Below the pieces are notes generated by a model. That model was not told the DNA's origin. It searched no databases and saw only the letters and a program-made list of their open reading frames with translations. Below are positions 15,556-22,818 of a DNA stretch of 30,477 bases, piece by piece (within the stretch, counting starts at the first letter, position 1; every line of letters starts with the position of its first letter). Both the position numbers and the translations under genes were made by a program. The stretch spans positions 813 to 31,289 of IMG/VR virus record IMGVR_UViG_3300038825_000241. One strand, 5' to 3'. Origin of the DNA: a virus.

Positions 15556-16859
15556 ACTACCAAGTTCTGCTCTAGGTCATTGTACTCGATGTCTAGAGTG
15601 TAGTTAATAGTCTTGTCGTTAATGTGCTTCTGCTTGGTTATGTTCGTAGTAACTACATTCACCCAGCGGTACGATTGACCTATCTCGTAGGTGCTGCCGC
15701 TTCTATTGGTGATTCTATTGATGACCATATATATAGTCTCGCTCATTAGCATCTCCTCTACTACATCACCAAATGCCTCATCTACGAAGCCCGTATTTAA
15801 GGTAACTCTGTTATCCTTAGTGTAGTTGTAGTTCTGTTTTGTAGCAGCAGCTGAACCGAAGGTGAAGCCACTAGATCCTGATGAGCCTAGCGATGGCTTG
15901 TAGCTCTCTTTCGTGATGCTCACATTCTCTGTCTGCTTCTTGAAGAAGGTGATGCTATCCCACGCTCCTAGCTTGTTCACAAAGAAGATCTGCAATGGCG
16001 TGTACTTAGGCTCACAGATGTTGTAGATTCTTCTCTCATCTATCACCTCCCCAAAGCCGTTCATCAGCTGTGCATCGTAGTATTCTGTGTTGTAAGGTGC
16101 AGTTCCTGATAGACCAGCCGATACCTTTCTATTGGTCAAGTTAGCGATACCTATTGGGAATAGGATGACTCTATCCTGTGCTAGGTCTCCACCCATAAAC
16201 GCCTCTGTAACTTCAAACTGATAGCTAGTACCATCATCGTTAAGAATCTTCAAGTAGCGTAGCCCTATGTTCGCACATTGTAGGCTCTCGATGATACCAC
16301 CATCTGCTATTACTCTGTCCTCATATCCGTAGACTATATCAAGTCCTGTTAGAGGATCAGCACCTAAGAACACAGGGAGCATCTGCGTATCGTTCTCGTG
16401 TAGGTATCTTCTATCGTTATTCCATAAGATGTTCTCTGTGATAGTAGCATTCGTACCCTCTAAGAGTGTAGAGTAAGCGTTGCTTACCATAAACCTCTCT
16501 GTCGTACCTGTGCTGTTCAGCGTACCCCCTCCGTTATTGTAGTCGATGTCATAGTCTACCTCTACCCAGAAGAAGGAATTAGGTGAATAGTCCACAGGCA
16601 AAGTCTGAGTCCACTTACCTATCAATGCTTGAAACTGATCACGCAATAGGGGTGCGATGTTAGCCGTAGGGTAGATGTCTACAAATCCTGATGTCCTTGC
16701 AATCGTATAGATAGGTGATGCAGGGCGTGTGTCCTTGTCTCCTGTCCAAGCGTAGACCTCCAATGTGAAGCTCTCTACCTCAGCAGTACCACTACCATCC
16801 CAGCTTATGTATATCGGAGACCTTGCCCCTAGTAATCCTGTTGGACTAATTACCGCCAT
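15552..16859 (-). CDS. Tail protein, beta-rich (435 aa)
   Basis: The protein starts MAVISPTGLLGARSPIYISW and is composed largely of predicted beta strands, including Ig-like stretches (AEVESFTLEVYAWTG, FWVEVDYDIDYNNGG). It lies between the tail-completion genes and the 670-residue tail protein and overlaps both neighbours. This fits a minor tail or tail-tip component. No specific family is recognised. Confidence 0.55.
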   Translation of the reverse strand: MAVISPTGLLGARSPIYISWDGSGTAEVESFTLEVYAWTGDKDTRPASPIYTIARTSGFVDIYPTANIAPLLRDQFQALIGKWTQTLPVDYSPNSFFWVEVDYDIDYNNGGGTLNSTGTTERFMVSNAYSTLLEGTNATITENILWNNDRRYLHENDTQMLPVFLGADPLTGLDIVYGYEDRVIADGGIIESLQCANIGLRYLKILNDDGTSYQFEVTEAFMGGDLAQDRVILFPIGIANLTNRKVSAGLSGTAPYNTEYYDAQLMNGFGEVIDERRIYNICEPKYTPLQIFFVNKLGAWDSITFFKKQTENVSITKESYKPSLGSSGSSGFTFGSAAATKQNYNYTKDNRVTLNTGFVDEAFGDVVEEMLMSETIYMVINRITNRSGSTYEIGQSYRWVNVVTTNITKQKHINDKTINYTLDIEYNDLEQNLVV

Positions 16860-17349
16860 TTTTGTACTTCTTGTTTAATTCGTTTATGCTGAACTCTAGG
16901 AAGTCTTGTACATCTAGAGCGTATGCTAGTGCTACCTCATCAGGGAGCTTGTCATATCCTAAGCTGAAGGGGCGTGAGTAGAAGTTACTCGCTGGTATCC
17001 CTCTCTTGCCTATGCTTTTGGTGATAGCCCAAGCCGTACTATCGTAGGTCTTGAACCTACCTCTGTTATCTCGGAACTGAATCCTGCGCTGTTCTACCCA
17101 TTTAAGGATAGCAGACTGCGGAGGGTTCTTGCCCTTCTTTCTACCCTTGTCTACCCACTCACCATATTCCTCCATAAAGAAGTCGAAGCTCATAGAGTTC
17201 TCCATCACCTTAACATCGTAGCGTAGCGAGTCGTAGAGCTTCTTAGTGTTGTTCTTCTTTAGGCGTGTTAGGTTCTTTCTGGATTCCGTTACCAGATACT
17301 TCCCGAACTTGTCTAGAGCGAGTTGTGTATTTCGGTTTCTGTTCTCCAC
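16846..17349 (-). CDS. Tail completion/neck protein, HK97 gp10-like
   Basis: The 167-residue protein has the gp10-type layout: an N-terminal helix (LALDKFGKYLVTESRKNLTR), a beta hairpin EYGEWVDKGRKKGKNPP, and a C-terminal helix preceded by KRGIPASNFYSRPFS, where the R-P-F/FYSRP element is the usual end of this domain. gp10-like proteins cap the head-to-tail joint. It overlaps the tail terminator-like gene by one base. Confidence 0.7.
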   Translation of the reverse strand: MENRNRNTQLALDKFGKYLVTESRKNLTRLKKNNTKKLYDSLRYDVKVMENSMSFDFFMEEYGEWVDKGRKKGKNPPQSAILKWVEQRRIQFRDNRGRFKTYDSTAWAITKSIGKRGIPASNFYSRPFSLGYDKLPDEVALAYALDVQDFLEFSINELNKKYKNGGN

Positions 17350-17804
17350 TAACAGATGTTATTTGGATTGATAGCCTCAATCACTAGCGTAGCCTTCCAG
17401 CCACAGATGTTAGCCTCATAGTCCTCATCAAAGGGTTCTGCTACTGGATCGTTTGCCAAACGGAAGTAGGCATCGTATTCGTTACCTCTACGGAAGGTAG
17501 CCAGTACCTCTGAGATCGTAGCAAGTGTTCTGTGGTAGATGTCTTGCTTCATCATTCCTCCCTGATACAAGTCCTTCGCATCCTTAGAGTAGTCTACTAT
17601 ATCCATCACTAGCAAGTCGAACTCGTAGGAGATGGTTCTCTCGTTTAGCGTAGCGTTGCCTGTAATGATATGAGCAAGAGGGTACATATCCATCTTACGG
17701 AAGTCGATGTCAAAGATGTTGCCCCAGCTCACTTGATTGATGTGGTCATTGGCTTCAACTGCTGATTTGATAGCCTCTGTTATTTGGTAGTATCCTTTCT
17801 TCAT
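17349..17804 (-). CDS. Putative tail terminator protein
   Basis: The 151-residue alpha/beta protein starts MKKGYYQITEAIKSAVEAND, with SWGNIFDIDFRKMDMYPLAH, a beta strand TISYEFDLLVMDIVDYSKD and a helix HRTLATISEVLATFRR. This resembles tail terminators and minor tail proteins of the gpU type, and its place before a gp10-like gene fits. A strong terminator and a variant of the GGGTTTTATAATT element lie just upstream. Confidence 0.6.
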   Translation of the reverse strand: MKKGYYQITEAIKSAVEANDHINQVSWGNIFDIDFRKMDMYPLAHIITGNATLNERTISYEFDLLVMDIVDYSKDAKDLYQGGMMKQDIYHRTLATISEVLATFRRGNEYDAYFRLANDPVAEPFDEDYEANICGWKATLVIEAINPNNIC

Positions 17805-17806
17805 AC

Positions 17807-17819
17807 AATTAAAAAACCC
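17807..17819 (-). repeat. Variant GGGTTTTTTAATT element before tail terminator gene
   Basis: On the minus strand CAAATAGGGTTTTTTAATT lies two bases upstream of ATG 17804. It differs at one position from GGGTTTTATAATT found at four other places, and shares the preceding CAAATA with the copy at 21666-21678. Confidence 0.6.
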
Positions 17820-17838
17820 TATTTGCTAAAATAAGGAT

Positions 17839-17868
17839 AAAAAAAAGAGAGAGCCGAAGCCCTCTCTC
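17839..17868 (-). terminator. Rho-independent terminator after Cys-rich ORF
   Basis: On the minus strand GAGAGAG/CTCTCTC (17862-17868 with 17847-17853) has an eight-base loop containing TTCG and is followed by eight T. It ends the terminase/chaperone transcript before the tail operon. Confidence 0.8.
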
Positions 17869-17894
17869 AACCAAACCAATCTAGCGAACCACCA

Positions 17895-18059
17895 CTAGAT
17901 GCCTAAATGTATTTCTTCTTCTTCGCATTCGCACTCGGAACACTTGCAGGTTTCACAGCAACCACAAGCCCATTCCTCATCTACATACTCACCACAGACT
18001 CCGCATTGTCTCTCCTCGTAGTCTTGGTACACCGCTAGTTCCCAATCCAAGTAGTCCAT
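17895..18059 (-). CDS. Cys-rich zinc-ribbon-like small protein (54 aa)
   Basis: The ORF starts MDYLDWELAVYQDYEERQCG and holds nine cysteines in about 26 residues: CGVCG, then CGCCETCKCSECEC, and ends in an acidic tail. Such spacing suggests binding of one or two zinc ions. Its ATG overlaps the stop of the upstream 70-residue gene, and a terminator follows. I know no function; an RNA polymerase-binding or structural metal protein are both possible. Confidence 0.6.
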   Translation of the reverse strand: MDYLDWELAVYQDYEERQCGVCGEYVDEEWACGCCETCKCSECECEEEEIHLGI

Positions 18060-18271
18060 CACGCAAATAATTTAAATAGGTTGTGTACGCTGAACGGCTC
18101 GAAGGGGTGGAAGATGCTATGCACATCCATCGCCTCTCTGATAGTCATACCCAGTACGGAGCTGTTGTGTTCTAGTGAGTACATAATCAGCTTCCCTGTG
18201 CTAGGGTACTTCTCTACCTCCTTGTCTACTTTCTCCCTGTGTGCAGGAGTCATTTGTTGATATAAGTTCAT
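18059..18271 (-). CDS. Hypothetical protein (70 aa), first gene after a promoter
   Basis: The product starts MNLYQQMTPAHREKVDKEVE and looks like a small helical protein. Upstream are TAGAGAGATG at the start, the shared leader TAAATCAAAACA, and a -7 box TATATTTG. It therefore opens a short operon with the Cys-rich gene, inserted between the chaperone and tail genes. No family recognised. Confidence 0.6.
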   Translation of the reverse strand: MNLYQQMTPAHREKVDKEVEKYPSTGKLIMYSLEHNSSVLGMTIREAMDVHSIFHPFEPFSVHNLFKLFA

Positions 18272-18279
18272 CTCTCTAA

Positions 18280-18301
18280 TGTTTTGATTTAGTCAAATAT
18301 A
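18280..18301 (-). promoter_or_regulatory. Candidate -7 promoter with shared leader
   Basis: TATATTTG (18294-18301, minus strand) matches the Bacteroidota -7 consensus TAnnTTTG exactly, followed after two bases by TAAATCAAAACA (18280-18291), as in the promoter at 1106-1152. I find no clear -33 box. Confidence 0.45.
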
Positions 18302-18321
18302 AACAGAGATTTTTTAATAAC

Positions 18322-19073
18322 CTAATAAGATTTTGTGTTCATCAAAGATTTTTCAACTTCTGCCTTGTCGAGTTGGAACTCTAGGAAGGTGAGACAGGTA
18401 CGAGCTGGTAGCTCTGTTACTTCATCAAACTTTGTGAGATCACCTCCAGCAATCGTATTGATTGCGCCATACCAACCCCACTTCCTTGAGAACTGAGTCT
18501 GCTTGTCGAAGCTGGGTTCATCTCCTCCTCCTTCTGCGAAGATCGTAGGAAAGTTATTAGTAAGCTGATCTCTAAACGATAAAAAAAAAGCAGACAACCT
18601 AAGAAGATGTCAGCACCCAAGTCCTGAAAGCCTAGCCCATTGTGCTTGTCAGGATCGTAGGTCTCTACGAGATACCTTCCGTACATCTTACTAGTGATAG
18701 GTCTATACAATATCCCTAGAACCTTCTCAGCGTTCTTGTAAGGCTCTTTCAGGTATTCATCGAGGTCTACATACTCTCCCATAGAGATGTCCTCTAATTT
18801 GGGGTGGAAGCCGTATTCTACGCCTCTGTATTTGAATGTCTGTACAAGTGCTGGTTTCTCGTTCAGCACCTCACCTATCTTCCCTCTGATGTAGTCTCTG
18901 TCCTTCTTCTTCATATTCTCCTGCTGGTCAGGAGTAAGACCACAGAAGTGATAGAGAGCTTGTTCATCTCCATTCTCCTCCGTAGCCATCATTATGAACT
19001 TCTTGTACTTCTCTACTGAGATATCGGCTAGTGCCTCTGGTATCTCTATCTTAACGGATTGCGTACCTTCCAT
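18322..19073 (-). CDS. Tail-assembly chaperone-like gene with probable -1 frameshift
   Basis: Frame 0 starts at ATG 19073 (23 bases inside the terminase gene) and runs to a stop at 18417, giving 218 residues. At residues 162-164 it crosses TTTTTTTTT (18581-18589). A -1 slip there, T-TTT-TTT followed by TTA, leads into a frame ending at 18322 and gives a 250-residue product whose tail (WGWYGAINTIAGGDLTKFDE) looks more like a real protein than the frame 0 tail, which is Ser-rich. A G/GT-type chaperone pair is the best explanation. A sequencing error in the T run or a real mutation are alternatives. Confidence 0.65.
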
Positions 19074-20205
19074 AGTTGGGTTTGCTTAGTTTGTTATATA
19101 CTCCATATCTCGCTGCATCAATCAAGTGATTCCACTTGTCCTCTGGCTTGTTCAGCAAGTTACCATTTTTATCTTCCATCCAGCGATAGTTCTCCATCTC
19201 CTTCATGAGGTTAGCCCCTACGATGTGGAGCTTGTAACGCTTCAGCATATCTATCCCTGCGTTCACACTATCTATTCCCTTAGTAGTAGGCTTGATGTTC
19301 CACCCCATACGATGTAGCTCCTCTATGCTCTTAGGCTCTGCCGAGTCTGCGAATATCTCCTCGTACCTACCTACGCCTATGTCGTAGAATCTAGTAGACA
19401 GATCCTGATTAGTCAAGTTAGTGCTGTATAGCATCTCCTCAAAGTAGAGGTTGTTCCCTTCTTGGTAACAGCGCACCAGCGCACTAGGATCATTGGTGAA
19501 CCCGAAGTCAAGACCATAGGAGAGGAACTTAGCTGTGCTAGGCACTTGCTGTATGGTTGTGAATTGGAATACCTGCGCTCTGTTAGTACCTCGCTCTCCT
19601 AGTCCATACACCCTCCAGTAGTGGTCATCTGTTTCCTTGAGTCGTTCTATCTCCTCTACTATCGTAGCATCTAGGAAGGGATTGTCTAGGTAGGTAGTCT
19701 GGTAGAAGTCTACATCATCTCTCGGTATTACCCTGTCGTATATCCAATGGTAGGTATCGGAGGGGTTGTAGTCAAGTATGATCCTGCCGTTGGTACGGAA
19801 CACGATCTGCTGCCAGTCCTCAAAGCTCAACTCGTTCGCCTCGTTCAAGAAGGCTAGGTCTCTCTTGCGCCCTCGAATCTTTTGTGGTTGGTCTAGCGAC
19901 ACGAACTCTACAAGGTTGCCGTTGAGAATGTACTCGCTGTTGGACTTGTTGTGGTTATCCTCTCGGTACAGGTCGTACTGCTTGAGGATGTCTAGGAAGT
20001 CTCTCATCACAGAGCTGCGTACCGCAGGGAAGGTCTTACGAGCTATCGTGATAGTCTTGCCTGTATTGTGGGTGCAGTAGTAGAAGATAATCCAGAGTAT
20101 GATGTTGTAGGTCTTACCACTACGAGTACCCCCTTGCTCTACTACTATCTTCTTGTCTGACCTCTTGAGATGTGTGTATACTTTATTGACTGCTATCTTC
20201 CCCAT
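19051..20205 (-). CDS. terL: Terminase large subunit
   Basis: The 384-residue protein has Walker A GGTRSGKT (25-32), Walker B DLAFLNEANE (116-125), and the RNase H-like nuclease with GLDFGF (D233), FADSAEPKS (D287) and HLIDAARY (D363). It powers DNA translocation into the prohead and cuts the concatemer. It resembles PBSX XtmB-type terminases and is at the short end for the family. It overlaps the small subunit by 23 bases. Confidence 0.95.
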   Translation of the reverse strand: MGKIAVNKVYTHLKRSDKKIVVEQGGTRSGKTYNIILWIIFYYCTHNTGKTITIARKTFPAVRSSVMRDFLDILKQYDLYREDNHNKSNSEYILNGNLVEFVSLDQPQKIRGRKRDLAFLNEANELSFEDWQQIVFRTNGRIILDYNPSDTYHWIYDRVIPRDDVDFYQTTYLDNPFLDATIVEEIERLKETDDHYWRVYGLGERGTNRAQVFQFTTIQQVPSTAKFLSYGLDFGFTNDPSALVRCYQEGNNLYFEEMLYSTNLTNQDLSTRFYDIGVGRYEEIFADSAEPKSIEELHRMGWNIKPTTKGIDSVNAGIDMLKRYKLHIVGANLMKEMENYRWMEDKNGNLLNKPEDKWNHLIDAARYGVYNKLSKPNYGRYAIR

Positions 20206-20533
20206 CTAGTTCCTCAATGGTGAATGTCTGGATGCCCTCGTGGGTTATCTCTTGGCGTTCTATGTAGCCTCGCTTCTTGCCCTTTGTCTTTAGATAGAAG
20301 ATAATAGCCGTAGCGTTCTCCTTTTTAATCTGGCTGTGTAGTTTGCTTTCAGCATAGTCGAGTGCGACATTCTGTAAGTCATCTACTGCTTTCTTATACT
20401 CTGGGTCATTCTCCATCCATAGGTAGTGTGTAGTTCTTCCTATACCCACGCTCTTACAAGCTGAGGTAACTACCCCTAGACTTGACTCTAGAGCATCGAG
20501 CATTGCCTTTTTATGCTGTTCAGTTTTGTCCAT
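20183..20533 (-). CDS. terS: Terminase small subunit
   Basis: The 116-residue protein has an N-terminal helix-turn-helix (about residues 8-40: ALESSLGVVTSACKSVGIGR) with TTHYLWMENDPEY, then a helical oligomerisation part (ALDYAESKLHSQI and TAIIFYLKTKG). This is the small-terminase pattern, which recognises the packaging site. It overlaps the methyltransferase fusion by 14 bases and the large subunit by 23. Confidence 0.85.
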   Translation of the reverse strand: MDKTEQHKKAMLDALESSLGVVTSACKSVGIGRTTHYLWMENDPEYKKAVDDLQNVALDYAESKLHSQIKKENATAIIFYLKTKGKKRGYIERQEITHEGIQTFTIEELDGEDSSQ

Positions 20534-21665
20534 ATGGTTCTCCGTTTATCTTGACTTCAAGTGCTGAATCTAGTTTCTTCATTCGGTCAATGATGACCTG
20601 ACAATACTTAGGGTCAAGTTCCATACCATAGCACTTACGCTTGAGTTGATGTGCTGCTACCATAGTAGAGCCGCTTCCGAGAAAGAGGTCGGCAACTAAA
20701 TCATTTTGCTTGCCCCAATTATTGAAAAACCAAGATGCTAACTCTATTGGCTTTTGTGTTGGGTGAACTCGTTCACCATCTTTTTCTTTATTTTTAAATC
20801 CACCCCAAGTAATCCAAGCCATTTTGTTTCTTTCTTGTTTACTCCAACAAAGTTCAAAGTCAACATAAGGCACATCTTTTTGAGATTCTGTTTTTCTATT
20901 CCAAACTATACATCCTCCCCGACCAAGATGTTGTGGGTAGTATTGCATACCCCATACAAAAATCTCTTTACAATAAGAAAAATACGATAGTAAAAATGAT
21001 GGGTTAAAATCTTCCGCATCCCCTATTATCTTTCCAAATTTTTTACTTTTGCCGCCTGTGTGTTTTTTTTGTATCTCATTCCATCTATCATCATTGTAGT
21101 CTATTCCATAAGGAGGATCTGTGAATACCATATCAGCCTTCTCTCCATTCATCAACTTAGCCACCTGATCACTATCCGTAGAGTCTCCACAGAGCAATCT
21201 ATGCTCTCCTATCTCTATTAGGTCTCCTAGTACGATGTCGGTTTGTATGTCATCTGCTGCTTCGTAGTTATCCTCCTCCGCTTCTAGTACCTCATCTACT
21301 GCCCAGTCATCAGGTATATCCATACCCCAGTCGATAAGCTGCTCAGTATCCCATTCATTAGCTAGTATATCCCAATCCCATTCACCGAAGCTAGAGTTGT
21401 CTTTGATGACAAACTCCTTCTGCTGTTCTTCCGTTAAGTTGTCAGCGTAGATGATAGGCACTTCCGTTAGCCCTGCCTCTCTACAAGCTCGTAGTCTCAT
21501 ATTGCCTCCTAAGACAATCATATCCTGATTCACTACGATAGGTCGTAGGTCTAGCATCTGTGGAAATTCCTTGATGCTCTTAACGAGCTTCTCGAACTTG
21601 TGGTCTTTGATGTATCGAGGATTCTCCTCGTTTAGCCTAACCTCTTGAATGTTTACTCTTTGCAT
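20520..21665 (-). CDS. ParB-like nuclease domain fused to DNA methyltransferase
   Basis: Residues 1-95 are ParB/sulfiredoxin-like (LNEENPRYI, PIVVNQDMIVLGGNMRLRA). Residues 145-365 are an amino-DNA methyltransferase with DPPY at 183-186 placed before FLGSGS at 328-333, a permuted beta-type order, and HPTQKP at 301-306. It would methylate adenine N6 or cytosine N4, perhaps to protect phage DNA or mark packaging sites, since it lies next to the terminase genes. Bases 20690-21080 (central part) are clearly more A/T-rich than the flanks, suggesting a recombined segment. Confidence 0.88.
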   Translation of the reverse strand: MQRVNIQEVRLNEENPRYIKDHKFEKLVKSIKEFPQMLDLRPIVVNQDMIVLGGNMRLRACREAGLTEVPIIYADNLTEEQQKEFVIKDNSSFGEWDWDILANEWDTEQLIDWGMDIPDDWAVDEVLEAEEDNYEAADDIQTDIVLGDLIEIGEHRLLCGDSTDSDQVAKLMNGEKADMVFTDPPYGIDYNDDRWNEIQKKHTGGKSKKFGKIIGDAEDFNPSFLLSYFSYCKEIFVWGMQYYPQHLGRGGCIVWNRKTESQKDVPYVDFELCWSKQERNKMAWITWGGFKNKEKDGERVHPTQKPIELASWFFNNWGKQNDLVADLFLGSGSTMVAAHQLKRKCYGMELDPKYCQVIIDRMKKLDSALEVKINGEPYGQN

Positions 21666-21678
21666 AATTATAAAACCC
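21666..21678 (-). repeat. GGGTTTTATAATT element before methyltransferase start
   Basis: The exact 13-base element lies directly upstream of ATG 21665, with CAAATA before it as in the variant at 17807-17819. Other exact copies: 5854-5866, 8513-8525 and 13523-13535. It overlaps the stop codon of the upstream gene. Confidence 0.7.
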
Positions 21679-21911
21679 TATTTGTTTAGATTGCGTTTAC
21701 GCTCCTCTCTGATGATGTCGTTTATCACCTTCTGGTTCAACCTACGCTGCGCTCTGTTGGGCTGTCTAGGTGCATCAGGTAGGTCTACAAATTTAGAGAG
21801 GAATGCTTGTTCATCTGCTGATAGCTGACCTCGTAGGTGGACTTGGGTTAGGATGTGTAGAAACATCTCTAGGTTCTTCCTATTGACTAGGATCTGTTCG
21901 CTCTTGCTCAT
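21678..21911 (-). CDS. Hypothetical helical protein (77 aa)
   Basis: The product starts MSKSEQILVNRKNLEMFLHI and ends with a basic helix (RAQRRLNQKVINDIIREERK). It overlaps the upstream 48-residue ORF as ATGA. It is one of a row of small basic helical proteins at 21678-22576. Function unknown; a small DNA-binding protein is conceivable. Confidence 0.6.
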   Translation of the reverse strand: MSKSEQILVNRKNLEMFLHILTQVHLRGQLSADEQAFLSKFVDLPDAPRQPNRAQRRLNQKVINDIIREERKRNLNK

Positions 21912-22054
21912 TTCTTTGGCTTTACTTTTTTAAGTAGTTCTGTGGTGATTTCAATACGAGAGAAGTACACCTCAGCATTTGCGCCATAGGCATACTTCTT
22001 TCTGTCCTTGCTTGTCATATTGGCTAGAGCCAGTATCTCAGTTGCTCGTCCCAT
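21908..22054 (-). CDS. Small hypothetical protein (48 aa)
   Basis: The ORF starts MGRATEILALANMTSKDRKK and is lysine-rich at its end. Its ATG overlaps the upstream stop (TAATG) and its stop overlaps the next ATG (ATGA), both typical of coupling in this genome. No family recognised. Confidence 0.55.
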   Translation of the reverse strand: MGRATEILALANMTSKDRKKYAYGANAEVYFSRIEITTELLKKVKPKK

Positions 22055-22263
22055 TACATTCTTATTAGTCTCAGTCTCCTCTGGTACTTGCGTATGAGCA
22101 GGGCTGAGTTGGTTAGCTGGTTCTGTATGTCATCACTCCATCCGAATCTACTTGCCTGTATGGATAGGTTGACATTGTCTATCATAAGCATCTCTAAGTA
22201 TGCTTGGGTAGTTTTTATGTGCCGTCTCTTGCGGAGACTGCTCTTAATCATTCTCAATACCAT
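22054..22263 (-). CDS. Small basic helical protein (69 aa)
   Basis: The product starts MVLRMIKSSLRKRRHIKTTQ and ends RKYQRRLRLIRM; it is strongly basic at both ends, with a helical middle. It is the first annotated gene below the inverted-repeat control region (22277-22440). Possibly nucleic-acid-binding. No family recognised. Confidence 0.5.
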   Translation of the reverse strand: MVLRMIKSSLRKRRHIKTTQAYLEMLMIDNVNLSIQASRFGWSDDIQNQLTNSALLIRKYQRRLRLIRM

Positions 22264-22280
22264 AATCTTCTTTGTCTCGG

Positions 22281-22352
22281 TTACACAAGTATATTATGCT
22301 TGTTGTGTATTTGTCGTACTCTTTCATTTCTCTTTGGTGTTAAAGGTTTCAT
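22281..22352 (-). other. Possible leader peptide or gene remnant (23 aa)
   Basis: A short ORF reads MKPLTPKRNERVRQIHNKH and ends four residues later. The start resembles the N-terminus of larger phage helix-turn-helix proteins, so it may be a truncated remnant, or a leader peptide between the inverted repeats and the gene at 22263. Low confidence. Confidence 0.25.
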
Positions 22353-22438
22353 TATTGCATATCGCAATACACGATATTTTACACTTTGTCACACTATTAC
22401 CTTACTTATGTGACAACATTGTAAGGTTATGACCTTAC
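22353..22438. promoter_or_regulatory. Cluster of inverted repeats, candidate operator/control region
   Basis: Three perfect inverted repeats lie in 86 bases: TATTGC/GCAATA (22353-22358, 22364-22369), TTGTCACA/TGTGACAA (22386-22393, 22409-22416) and GTAAGGT/ACCTTAC (22421-22427, 22432-22438). ACCTTAC also occurs at 22399-22405, giving three copies of one heptamer. No T run follows, so these are not typical terminators. Repressor or initiator binding sites are likely. Confidence 0.55.
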
Positions 22439-22576
22439 TTTGTGTACCACTTTGGTACATCTCTCTACCCATCTGGCGTACATCTTAGCAGCCCAAGCCC
22501 TTCTCTGTTGCTTGTTAGGGTAGATCTTTCTTAACCTCGCATTTGCTATGCGTAGGAATTGGCTCATCTCTTTCAT
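22427..22576 (-). CDS. Small basic protein (49 aa)
   Basis: The ORF starts MKEMSQFLRIANARLRKIYP and is rich in Arg, Lys and Trp. Its ATG overlaps the HNH stop as ATGA, and its 3' end enters the inverted-repeat cluster. The pattern RIANARLRKIYP...RRAWAAKMYARWV suggests a helical nucleic-acid-binding protein, but I cannot name it. Confidence 0.55.
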   Translation of the reverse strand: MKEMSQFLRIANARLRKIYPNKQQRRAWAAKMYARWVERCTKVVHKVRS

Positions 22577-22818
22577 AGTAATTTATTGTGTATGTCTTTC
22601 AACCATTGAACTCTATGAGGTACATCGCCATATACTAGATGACAAGGGCGGCATACCGCCATAAGGTTCTCTATTCTGTCTTTGTCTTTAGCACCTCCTG
22701 ATCCTCTGTTCTCTATGTGGTGTATGTCTACGGCTCTTGCTCCACAAACCTCACAAGGGATAAAGTCATCTAGCACATAGTTAAAGTGCTTCATATAGAT
22801 CTTGGTGTGCTTCTTCAT
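22573..22818 (-). CDS. HNH endonuclease
   Basis: The 81-residue protein has a zinc-knuckle CEVC at residues 22-25 and CRPC at 56-59, the HNH residues H33-H34, N51 and H60, and GSGGAKDKD between. It is of usual length for small phage HNH proteins, which nick DNA and in some phages assist terminase cleavage. It overlaps the methylase-like gene by four bases. Confidence 0.88.
   Translation of the reverse strand: MKKHTKIYMKHFNYVLDDFIPCEVCGARAVDIHHIENRGSGGAKDKDRIENLMAVCRPCHLVYGDVPHRVQWLKDIHNKLL

Noticed and set aside
18417-18597. Treating the 91-codon frame as an independent gene starting at TTG 18597
   Set aside because: The TTG directly precedes the T9 run and no separate leader is seen; a -1 slip from the upstream frame explains it better.
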